Assembly (NCBI GenBank): GCA_030587505.1
Contig: JAUQYY010000125.1
Span: 1 to 6,562 of the forward strand
Length of the DNA: 6,562 nucleotides
Source: Candidatus Sigynarchaeota archaeon
GTDB lineage: Archaea; Asgardarchaeota; Jordarchaeia; Jordarchaeales; Jordarchaeaceae
Direction of reading: 5' to 3'
A model generated the notes under the pieces. It was given only the letters and a program-made list of their open reading frames with translations, did no database searches and had not been told where the DNA came from. This document shows positions 1-4,834 of the stretch, one piece after another (position 1 is the stretch's first letter; each line of letters starts with the position of its first letter). The position numbers and the translations under genes were made by a program.

Positions 1-11
1 GTGAGCGGGAA

Positions 12-36
12 ATCCCACATGCTTCAGCGGTGGGAT
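12..36. repeat. Left-end type hairpin of the IS605-like element
   Basis: ATCCCAC (12-18) pairs perfectly with GTGGGAT (30-36) across an 11-base loop. The flanks AGCGGGAA and GATGAG resemble those of the hairpin at 760-780, and a TATA box follows both. Because palindromes of both IS605 ends look alike, assignment as the left end is based on its position ahead of the promoter and the tnpB relic. Confidence 0.6.
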
Positions 37-52
37 GAGAGCGAACGCCAAG

Positions 53-61
53 TTTATATAT
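53..61 (+). promoter_or_regulatory. TATA box of the omega-RNA-like locus
   Basis: TTTATATAT lies in a GC-richer surrounding. At the usual archaeal spacing of about 25 bases it would start transcription near 80-85, which is where sequence shared with the second copy begins (about 71-74). The second copy at 2554 has no comparable TATA box at this position, so only copy 1 looks independently transcribed. Confidence 0.55.
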
Positions 62-81
62 ATAACATTACAATATACTAT

Positions 82-223
82 AGAGATGCGGGGCCGGGGC
101 GGCCCAAAGCGCCCGCTGAGGTGGAAGCCTCTACTGGTAGAGATACCAGCAAGCCTCATCGTTGAAGCGGGAAGCCCACAGGCTCCAGCCGTGGGTAGCT
201 CACATCTTCCTCCGAATAACCCA
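82..223 (+). ncRNA. Candidate omega-RNA (reRNA)-like guide RNA, stand-alone
   Basis: The block can fold into successive hairpins: GGGCC/GGCCC (91-95/101-105), GAGG/CCTC (118-121/128-131), CTGGTA/TACCAG with a GAGA loop (134-139/144-149), and the end hairpin CCCAC/GTGGG (175-179/191-195) enclosing GGCT/AGCC. It is known for TnpB systems that the guide RNA scaffold overlaps the tnpB 3' end and right end, and that bases just past the right end form the guide. The guide would then be about 204-223. Relative to copy 2 the reading frame is broken by one missing base in the last loop, while the pairing is kept or improved. Start and end are inferred. Activity would need a TnpB supplied from elsewhere. 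Confidence 0.45.
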
Positions 224-306
224 CCCAACACAAACCAGCCCCAAAACCCAAACTCTAAAACCAGAGTGAAAAACAAAATAGTGCAACAAGGTAGACACTA
301 TACCCT

Positions 307-355
307 CCAAAATTCTGGAAGAGTGTGCTTTGATTCACCCGCTCTTTAACACAAC
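307..355. repeat. Diverged repeat shared with 2400-2448
   Basis: Aligned without gaps at an offset of 2093, about three quarters of the bases match, with an exact run TTTGATTCACC at 329-339 and 2422-2432. Both copies read VCFDSPAL in one plus frame, followed by TAA here and CAA in the other. Both end next to an operator-like CCAAAATT block. A decayed coding end or a shared ATPase-upstream region would both explain it. Confidence 0.5.
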
Positions 356-380
356 ATGAAATAGCTGGCATCCCATCAAA

Positions 381-389
381 CTTAAATGT
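381..389 (+). promoter_or_regulatory. TATA box of vapB, probably leaderless transcript
   Basis: CTTAAATGT is centred about 24 bases before the ATG at 409. No GGTGA- or GGAGG-like site precedes that ATG, so the transcript probably begins at or next to the start codon. Confidence 0.5.
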
Positions 390-408
390 TTGTACACATT
401 GCGTACAT

Positions 409-635
409 ATGACCAAAACAATTTCACTTTCAGATGAGGCGTACAAACTTTTGAAGAGCATCAAAAGAAACAATGAGAGTTTCTCGGATGTCATAAAGAG
501 GCTGGTGGGAAAAAAGGTAAATTAGTCGAGGTGCTAGACCTCTATCCTGAACTGGGTGACGAACAGGACTACGAGGAAGCTGTTAGCTCCATCCGGAAAG
601 AAATGGACATAAGGCTTAAGCATGAAATGTATTGA
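409..635 (+). pseudogene. vapB: VapB antitoxin (DUF217 type), interrupted by a -1 frame change
   Basis: The ATG frame gives 38 residues (MTKTISLSDEAYKLL... to GKKVN) and stops at 523-525. This part matches the DNA-binding N-terminus of archaeal DUF217 VapB antitoxins, with the family hallmark ESFSDVI. The rest of the family protein (KLVEVLDLYPEL, then EAVSSIRKEMD) continues in the -1 frame from GGT at 516 to TGA at 633-635. A single -1 step at A-AAA-AAG (510-516) joins them into 75 residues, a normal length. The -1 frame overlaps the vapC start by 14 bases, as is usual for coupled pairs. It may be a broken gene, a sequencing error in the A-run, or a gene read by frameshifting; the short form would keep DNA binding and lose the toxin-binding tail. 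Confidence 0.75.
510..516 (+). other. A AAA AAG slippery heptamer in vapB
   Basis: The zero frame reads GGA AAA AAG, so the heptamer is in the phase of classic -1 slippery sites such as that of bacterial dnaX. Slipping back one base gives GGT AAA TTA and continues into the conserved VapB tail. One more A in the run (7 instead of 6) would have the same effect. No strong downstream hairpin or pseudoknot was evident by eye. Confidence 0.5.
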
Positions 636-741
636 CACAACCTACTTCATAGACTTGATCAGAAGGCCGAACACTATTAGAGAACTCACCAAAAAGCCGG
701 ACAGCGAAGGCGTCCACACAACCACCGCTCTCAACATTTAC
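622..741 (+). pseudogene. vapC: VapC toxin (PIN-domain ribonuclease), 3' truncated
   Basis: Forty codons starting MKCIDTTYFIDLIRR are the first part of a PIN domain, the nuclease fold of VapC toxins that cut RNA. The first metal-binding Asp (residue 5) is present. Homology ends at ALNIY; in relatives the next residue is the catalytic Glu, which is missing. From about 742 the sequence is IS605-end material, and the frame stops at 817-819. Normal VapC proteins are about 130 residues, so more than two thirds is gone, including the later acidic residues. It cannot be active. The antitoxin gene upstream therefore has no partner here. Confidence 0.85.
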
Positions 742-747
742 AGAGGT

Positions 748-811
748 TTAGCGAGAAAGCCCCAATCCTTTAGGGCGGGGATGAGTTGCGGAGAGTTTAA
801 CGTTTTAAATA
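748..811 (+). mobile_element. IS605-type end (hairpin plus TATA box) ending vapC
   Basis: CCCC (760-763) pairs with GGGG (777-780) around an inner CCT/AGG (767-769/772-774). The flanks TTTAGCGAGAAAG and GATGAG match the layout of the hairpin at 12-36, and a TATA box TTTTAAATA follows at 803-811. This is the same order (hairpin, then promoter) as in the first element, so it is likely a left end. No tnpB follows; the ATPase gene lies next on the other strand. The precise junction with vapC is near 742. Confidence 0.6.
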
Positions 812-822
812 AAAATTAAGCT
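808..822 (-). terminator. T-rich stretch downstream of the ATPase gene
   Basis: On the minus strand, CTTAATTTTTATTT follows the ATPase stop by about 25 bases. Archaeal transcription often ends in such T-rich runs without a hairpin. The same bases serve as the A/T-rich promoter region on the plus strand, so the call is weak. Confidence 0.3.
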
Positions 823-846
823 CCTGCTACACATCAGAATTAGTAC

Positions 847-2349
847 TCACAAATTACGATCCGATTTCGTTAGCAATGATAAGAATACCTCTACTGGGGC
901 GACAAGGACGTTTCTCTTGTATTCAACATTCTCCATGCTTAGGATTATGTACCTTTTAATCTGAGAGATTTCCGGGACATCTCTGTAGCTTACTTCACCT
1001 CTGTACTTTGTTTCGATGCCCACAAATGTTTGATTTACTTTCATGATATTGTCTATTTCTCTGCCATGAGCATCGTAATAAAACCAGAGGAATGTCCTGG
1101 GCTCCCGCATAACCGGAGTTTCAAAACTCATTGATAAATGGGAAGTTACCAACCCCTCAATCACTTTACTCAATGTTTCCTCATCTTCCATGGTTTCGCT
1201 TATCGCCTCATTTACGTCCATTCCGCTCAATGAACTCCTAATTGCGTGAAAAATAAACGGATCCTGAAAGTATACCTTCTTTGCTCCCTTAAACTTCAGG
1301 TCTTGCTTACTGAAATCATACGCGTGAAGAATCATCAAAACAAAAGAGTCCTTAAGCAATTCTAGGTAATCTATAGTCGTTATGTGAGTTGAATCGATGT
1401 TTCTCGCAAGTTTAGAGAAAGTGTATCTACTTCCATACATATCTATAATTTCTTTCAACACTCGCATTGCGAGTGTTTCCTGTTTTCCTTGTTTAGCCAC
1501 ATCGCCAAGAACATTTCGAACAAAAATTTCAGCCAGGGTCGAATCAAAGTACCCCTCCCCTTTAGAAAATCTTCTTCCCAAATACCTGTTGACGACCTCC
1601 GGGAACCCCCCTGTCACCAAGTATATCCTGAAGAAATACTCCAACTCCTTCTTAAACGGGATAATCGTGTTAACAGCTCTGTACGTTTCGTCCAGGCTTC
1701 GCCTCAGGTCTATGTTGACATTCTCAAGAACCGTTTTTAAGCGTTTCAAAGCATAGCGAAATTCTCCCGCTTCACTGTGTTTACGTATACAATCCACGGT
1801 TTGGAGCACGAAGTCCCTGAAGCTCAACGGTTTTAAATAATACTCGTTTCCCTCTAAACCTCTCCCCGGCAAGAGCTCTCCCTTCTTGCGCAAAGCAACC
1901 CCGCTAGAACCCGTCGCGACGACATTCGCCCTCATTGTGACCCCGGAATCCCAGAGATACTTGAGTTCGAGGTTCCAATCCCTCAGGGCTGTAATCTCAT
2001 CCAAGAACATGTAGAGGCTTTGGGCGTCTCTGTTAATTTCCAGAAAATACTCTATCGCCTTTCTCATCTCCTTCCGGGAAGCGAAGAAATCCAGGGATAA
2101 ATAAAGTATCCGCTTCGGGTCAACACCCCCCTCTATCAGACGGCTTACCCACTCTTTCAAATAAGTTGTTTTTCCAACCTGCCTACAGCCCCTCACAACA
2201 TAGATATTCTCCTTATTTATCTCAAATTCTTTCCTCTTGAAAAACACCAAGCTCTCACTAAGCCTTGACAGGTGCCTATCATACCGCGGGAACCTCTCAC
2301 CGTGCTTCCACCAAGGATTTTGGATAATTATCTCACCAATTCTTACCAT
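847..2349 (-). CDS. Archaeal AAA-type ATPase with DUF4143-type C-terminus
   Basis: The protein has 500 residues. A P-loop GCRQVGKTT (54-62), Walker B YMFLDE (113-118), the sensor-like ATGSSG (146-150) and the family signature LPGR...PLSF (160-177) mark the ATPase part. The C-terminus carries FLWFYYD, then EID (D433) and ETK (E446, K448), the PD-(D/E)XK-like pattern usual in DUF4143 proteins. Such proteins are common as scattered copies in archaea and many bacteria; their role is not settled. I chose the ATG at 2349 over the longer frame from 2412 because the family begins near this point, the added 21 residues are encoded by operator DNA, and the TATA box fits a leaderless start at 2349. The gene looks intact and stands alone between two IS605 relics. 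Confidence 0.85.
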   Translation of the reverse strand: MVRIGEIIIQNPWWKHGERFPRYDRHLSRLSESLVFFKRKEFEINKENIYVVRGCRQVGKTTYLKEWVSRLIEGGVDPKRILYLSLDFFASRKEMRKAIEYFLEINRDAQSLYMFLDEITALRDWNLELKYLWDSGVTMRANVVATGSSGVALRKKGELLPGRGLEGNEYYLKPLSFRDFVLQTVDCIRKHSEAGEFRYALKRLKTVLENVNIDLRRSLDETYRAVNTIIPFKKELEYFFRIYLVTGGFPEVVNRYLGRRFSKGEGYFDSTLAEIFVRNVLGDVAKQGKQETLAMRVLKEIIDMYGSRYTFSKLARNIDSTHITTIDYLELLKDSFVLMILHAYDFSKQDLKFKGAKKVYFQDPFIFHAIRSSLSGMDVNEAISETMEDEETLSKVIEGLVTSHLSMSFETPVMREPRTFLWFYYDAHGREIDNIMKVNQTFVGIETKYRGEVSYRDVPEISQIKRYIILSMENVEYKRNVLVAPVEVFLSLLTKSDRNL

Positions 2350-2350
2350 A

Positions 2351-2404
2351 TTTAGATAACAAACTATCCAAATTTTTAAATTTTTCGATATCACACTATC
2401 CAAA
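2351..2404 (-). promoter_or_regulatory. ATPase promoter with two palindromic operators
   Basis: Two 22-bp sites of the form TTTNGATA-N6-TATCCAAA lie at 2351-2372 and 2383-2404, exactly 32 bp apart. Between them, on the minus strand, TTTAAAAATT (about 2373-2382) is a TATA box about 25 bases from the ATG at 2349. One site would cover the transcription start and the other the region upstream of the TATA box, so binding would block transcription. The same paired layout recurs at 4835-4888. The regulator is unknown; self-regulation by the ATPase is only a guess. Confidence 0.7.
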
Positions 2405-2448
2405 ATTTCCAAATGGTTTGTTTTGATTCACCAGCCCTCCAACACGAC
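2400..2448. repeat. Diverged repeat shared with 307-355
   Basis: This is the second copy of the block described at 307-355. It starts in the outer operator of the ATPase gene and runs away from it. In the plus frame it reads MVCFDSPALQHD and then TGA; no longer gene is visible. Confidence 0.5.
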
Positions 2449-2466
2449 TGAGGATAACGCTCATAG

Positions 2467-2687
2467 AAGAGTGATAAAAACCCTGTACGAGGCGGTGAGC
2501 GTAAAAAGCCTAAAATGGAAATGTTGCTAAACACTCCGGTCCGAGCGACGACGCAAAATACTATAGAGATGCGGGGCCGGGGCGGCCCAAAGCGCCTGCT
2601 GAGGTGGAAGCCTCTACTGCTAGAGATACCAGCAAGCCTCATCGTTGAAGCGGGAAGCCCACAGGCTTATAGCCGTGGGTAGCTCAC
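2467..2687 (+). mobile_element. tnpB 3' end with IS605-type right end, copy 2
   Basis: An open frame without a usable start runs from a stop at 2464-2466 to TAG at 2678-2680. It includes MEMLLNTPVRATTQNTIEM and ends in VEAGSPQAYSRG inside the end hairpin, as expected for the last residues of a TnpB protein. The part from 2554 to 2687 matches 71-203 with one indel and only a few substitutions. The right-end hairpin (CCCAC 2658-2662, GTGGG 2675-2679) and terminal TCAC at 2687 are the same. RuvC motifs and any left end are missing directly upstream. The element joins codon 3 of an abrB-like gene at 2687/2688. Confidence 0.7.
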
Positions 2688-2932
2688 CGAGTACAGTTAG
2701 CAAGAAGGGGTTAACCACCATCCCCCGCAAAATAGGGCATATGCTGAAAATCAAAACCGGAGACAAACTAGAGTGCCAAATCGGTAAGAGAGAGGGGTAT
2801 ACTCCAAATCCGGGTGTTACAAGACCCTTACACTTTCCTCAGAGGAAAGACCCGAATACCACGTACGAGAAAGTTGAACACCCCGCCGACTCGGTGATTG
2901 AAAGAGAAGCCGGGCGTGGGAAGTACCAATAA
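2688..2932 (+). pseudogene. Decayed AbrB/MazE-like antitoxin, 5' end replaced by IS605 end
   Basis: It aligns through most of its length with the intact antitoxin at 6125-6397. The start codon and codon 2 are lost at the IS junction; homology begins with CGAGTACAGTTAG, equal to 6132 onward. The DNA-binding fold STVSKKGLTTIPRKI is still readable. A 2-base loss near 2790 shifts the frame, and a 7-base loss near 2845 restores it, so the tail KDPNTTYEKVEHPADSVIE reappears in frame to TAA at 2930-2932. The middle third is therefore scrambled (GYTPNPGVTRPLHF). Any reading from ATG 2645 begins inside IS sequence. No promoter for this copy is evident. Confidence 0.85.
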
Positions 2933-3402
2933 TAGAAGTTGACGGGCTAATAGACTTCGTGAACTTTTCCTACAAACTACACAGTGTGGAGACCGACTAT
3001 TCCTCGAGACTGGCACAATGTTATAGGTATGTGTTACTTCTTTTGGTTTTCCGCGTTTTATTCACCTTTTCTGAGTCCCGCTCGCAGAAAGCCCCCACAA
3101 ACCCCCCAAGCCGCCAAAACACACCCTCCAAAAACATACTTGCTACATCATGCCCTCGAGATTAAAGAAAAAAGATTTAAAAATATTGCAGCAGCTGCGT
3201 AGGCTTGGAGTACGAGCCGATCCACAAATCGAATGGATACCCTCAAAGTGACATAAGAGCTGAGATTGCAGCATTCCAAAGATACCCAACCTTGTCGAAT
3301 AACCTCCCACAGAAACCCGACCTTAAAAACTCTAAAAAGAGGATTATTAATCTACCTGTACTCGGCTCCCATTCACAAATTTTCGCAAAGGTATTTAAGT
3401 AA
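2916..3402 (+). pseudogene. Decayed PIN-domain toxin, partner of the AbrB relic
   Basis: It matches the toxin starting at 6369, but with a 2-base loss at the very start, a 1-base loss near 2990, a 144-bp insertion (3010-3153), and further small losses near 3200. Readable pieces are IEVDGLIDFVN (first catalytic Asp kept), then, past the insertion, EYEPIHKSNGYPQSDI and RAEIAAFQRYP. The latter pieces show how the intact toxin, cut by the window end, probably continues. A stop at 3400-3402 ends the last open frame; the region after about 3300 no longer reads like a PIN protein. Not functional. Confidence 0.8.
3010..3153. mobile_element. 144-bp insertion with 8-bp target duplication (MITE-like)
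   Basis: The 8-bp sequence CCTCGAGA occurs at both edges (3002-3009 and 3154-3161). Removing one copy and the 144 bp between them restores colinearity with the intact toxin gene (CTATTCCTCAAAATTAAAG there). The ends are imperfect inverted repeats: GCACAATGTTATAGG from 3013 against GCATGATGTAGCAAG read inward from 3153, about 16 of 23 bases over the longer match. No protein is encoded. The parent element is not in the window. Confidence 0.7.
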
Positions 3403-3669
3403 CTGGTAATACTGTACTCGGGGTCTCAGGCGGAAGTTGAAGAAGGATTTGTATAGTATATGCTTCAGAAATATTAACACAGATGAGAGATATATAAATT
3501 TGTAAATACTTTCAAATAATGAAAAATATTATATGTTATAAATTTGATTAGCTTAACTAAATCTTATTTAAAAACTCAAAAATGATGTTTAACGTCGGGA
3601 TCTAAAACGAAATCGCAAGATGTTATGTGAATGTTGATTAATGAACCTTGGTTCACAAGGGTGAAACAT
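3403..3669. other. AT-rich intergenic region and long pyrE leader
   Basis: I see no gene. A best TATA candidate, TTATTTAAAA at 3564-3573, would start transcription near 3595 and leave an untranslated leader of about 75 bases before pyrE. Other TATA-like runs, such as GATATATAAA near 3488, are present. CTGTACTCGG occurs at both 3357-3366 and 3412-3421, too short to interpret. Confidence 0.4.
3659..3663 (+). promoter_or_regulatory. Shine-Dalgarno site deciding the pyrE start
   Basis: GGTGA ends six bases before the ATG at 3670. The upstream in-frame ATG at 3631 has no such site, so the start at 3670 is preferred. Confidence 0.6.
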
Positions 3670-4281
3670 ATGGGGTATGATGTTCTTAAGGAGTTCCGAA
3701 CGGTTGAGGGTGGAAACACAGGTGCAACCCACCGAATACGGGACAAACTTAAACAGCTCATAAGAGATAAAGCGCTCCTTACCAGCGAGGAAAACGTGTT
3801 TGAGCTTGCCTCCGGAGGTAAAAGCAGTTATTTTTTCGATATGAAGACTGTTCTGCTTGACCCTGAGGGAGTTAACCTGGTCGCAAAGTGTATGTTTGAA
3901 AAAATCAAAGACTGTGACATCAAATACGTTGGGGGATTGGAGGCGGGAGCTATCCCCCTCGTCACCGCCCTCTGTATGATAAGTTGGAACTCAAACAAGC
4001 CATTGTACGGATTCTTTGTTAGAAAAGAGGCGAAAAAGAGGGGAACCAGAAAAACAATCGAAGGTAACATTGAGCCAGGACAAGCTGTGATAATCGTTGA
4101 AGATGTTACAACCAAGGGGGGTTCCGTAAAAAGGGCAATCGAAGAAGTTCAAAAGCTCAATTGCAAGGTTGTCAAAGTGCTATCCGTTGTGGATAGAGAA
4201 TCCGGAGCCAGCGAAAACTTAAAAGCCATGGGCGTGGATTTCGAGGCGCTGTTCAAAAAGAGCGAATTCGGTATTAGGTGA
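3670..4281 (+). CDS. pyrE: Orotate phosphoribosyltransferase
   Basis: PyrE joins orotate with PRPP to give orotidine 5'-phosphate in cytosolic pyrimidine synthesis. The 203-residue protein shows FELASGGKSSYFFD (44-57), the flexible-loop sequence FVRKEAKKRG (116-125) and the PRPP-binding motif VIIVEDVTTKGGS (140-152), all in the family order and at normal length. About 20 residues precede the usual family start. In the catalytic loop the usual Lys-x-His-Gly is Lys-Lys-Arg-Gly, so the conserved His is Arg124, and the following Gly-Thr-Gly is Gly-Thr-Arg. Substrate-binding Lys119 and Lys122 are kept. A damaged or altered enzyme, or a related phosphoribosyltransferase, cannot be excluded. The next gene follows after 8 bases, with its ribosome site across this stop codon. 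Confidence 0.85.
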   Translation: MGYDVLKEFRTVEGGNTGATHRIRDKLKQLIRDKALLTSEENVFELASGGKSSYFFDMKTVLLDPEGVNLVAKCMFEKIKDCDIKYVGGLEAGAIPLVTALCMISWNSNKPLYGFFVRKEAKKRGTRKTIEGNIEPGQAVIIVEDVTTKGGSVKRAIEEVQKLNCKVVKVLSVVDRESGASENLKAMGVDFEALFKKSEFGIR

Positions 4282-4289
4282 CAAAAACA

Positions 4290-4657
4290 ATGAACAAGAA
4301 CAAGATCAAACAAGAGATTACAAGCATCAAACAAGACTACCTAGAGCTGGTGTCTGACAAATCAATCGGAGGATACCATTCCCCTCAACGAGCTATCACA
4401 AAAAAATACTCGAATTCGTAAGAAAATCGCCAGAAAAGTACATCGTACCCCTCTTCATTCTTTCAGAAATATTCCGCGACATAGCCGAAGATCAGTGTGA
4501 GAGAGAGGTTACTACTCGTGAATGCGAGGAACTTTACGAGAAACTTCACGAATTGATACTAAAAACTATTACCGACATGGAAAGAGATGCGGAAGACTAT
4601 ATCCTCTTAGCCGACTGCACCAATCTAATCAAAGCTAACATAAATGTGGTACCTTGA
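4290..4657 (+). pseudogene. Unrecognised small protein coupled to pyrE, split by a -1 frame change
   Basis: AGGTGA across the pyrE stop (4276-4281) is a good ribosome site 8 bases before ATG 4290. That frame gives 43 residues (MNKNKIKQEITSIKQDYLEL...) and stops at 4419-4421. From 4406 the -1 frame is open to TGA 4655-4657 and reads like a real helical, acidic protein (ILEFVRKSPEKYIVPLFILS, then EVTTRECEELYEKLHELI). One -1 step at A-AAA-AAA (4400-4406) gives 122 residues. Alternatively, the +1 frame piece EDTIPLNELSQK (from about 4364) is the true middle, which would need two shifts. I do not recognise the family. Its place suggests a shared transcript with pyrE. Confidence 0.5.
4400..4406 (+). 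other. A AAA AAA slippery run in the gene after pyrE
   Basis: The zero frame reads ACA AAA AAA TAC; moving back one base gives ATA CTC GAA and the long downstream frame. An eighth A would do the same. It is the second A-run in this window that breaks a gene in the same direction. Confidence 0.45.
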
Positions 4658-4678
4658 TATCTCCCTCTATTCAAACCA

Positions 4679-4695
4679 AGGGGGGCCTTCCCCCT
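4679..4695. terminator. G/C hairpin after the pyrE operon
   Basis: AGGGGG (4679-4684) pairs with CCCCCT (4690-4695) over a 5-base loop, 22 bases after the stop at 4657. It could stop transcription or protect the transcript end. Only a short T-containing stretch follows, so it is not a textbook terminator. Confidence 0.4.
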
Positions 4696-4769
4696 CTTAA
4701 CTTTCCTCAACCTCATCTGCTGACGCCCAGTATCCTCCTACAGTACTGGAATTTAGTGCTCTCCCCGCT

Positions 4770-4834
4770 CGTTTCAGTCTTTTCATCCGATGCCTTCATA
4801 AAAAGATTTTGGATATATTACGGATCCTAACAAA
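4770..4834 (-). pseudogene. 5' relic of a second ATPase copy
   Basis: On the minus strand, CGTAATATATCCAAAATC (4806-4823) matches GATAATTATCCAAAATCC of the intact ATPase gene, where it encodes IIQNP near the N-terminus. The following GAAGGCATCGGATGA parallels GGAAGCACGGTGAGA. The start codon position reads TTG. The similarity fades by about 4770 and no ATPase body remains. The operator pair directly upstream supports the assignment. Confidence 0.5.

Larger units (their letters stand above)
1..203 (+). mobile_element. Internally deleted IS200/IS605-type element without transposase
   Basis: A left hairpin (7-bp arms at 12-18 and 30-36), a TATA box (53-61) and a structured tnpB 3' end with a right-end hairpin (175-195) finishing in TCAC at 203 lie within about 200 bp. 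The last 133 bp recur almost unchanged at 2554-2687. Read in frame from 85, the block encodes a peptide containing RPLRWKPLLVEIPASL and VEAGSP, which resembles TnpB C-terminal tails in archaea from memory. No tnpA or RuvC part of tnpB is present. This is what an internal deletion of an IS605-type element, or a non-autonomous derivative, would leave. The exact left boundary may lie outside the window. The family call rests on the end hairpins and the tail peptide, not on a database match. Confidence 0.7.
204..408. other. Intergenic stretch between IS end and vapB, with ATPase-upstream relic
   Basis: I see no credible gene here; the frame that runs from 35 through the IS end is an accident of the one-base loss in the hairpin. 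The part at 294-352 resembles the region upstream of the ATPase gene (2392-2445), including ACACTAT and CCAAAATT blocks from its operator, separated here by ACCCT. It may be the edge of a lost ATPase copy. The vapB promoter lies at its right end. Confidence 0.5.

Noticed and set aside
35..349. 104-residue open frame across the IS end
   Set aside because: It runs through the IS605 right-end hairpin only because of a one-base difference from copy 2, then through non-coding DNA; it is a relic frame, not a gene.
2959..3202. Open frames of 68 and 72 residues across the 144-bp insertion
   Set aside because: They cross the insertion boundary and the toxin relic in frames unrelated to the PIN protein; they have no independent support.
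3447..3470. TTTGTATAGTATATGC, resembling the operator core GATAGTATAC
   Set aside because: Only half of the site is similar, there is no second site at 32 bp, and the surrounding region is AT-rich, so chance is a good explanation.
4697..4786. 29-residue minus-strand frame ending GGYWASADEVEES
   Set aside because: It has no clear ribosome site, begins inside the ATPase relic in another frame, and matches nothing I recognise. The ending looks protein-like, so it may be a fragment of a lost gene.
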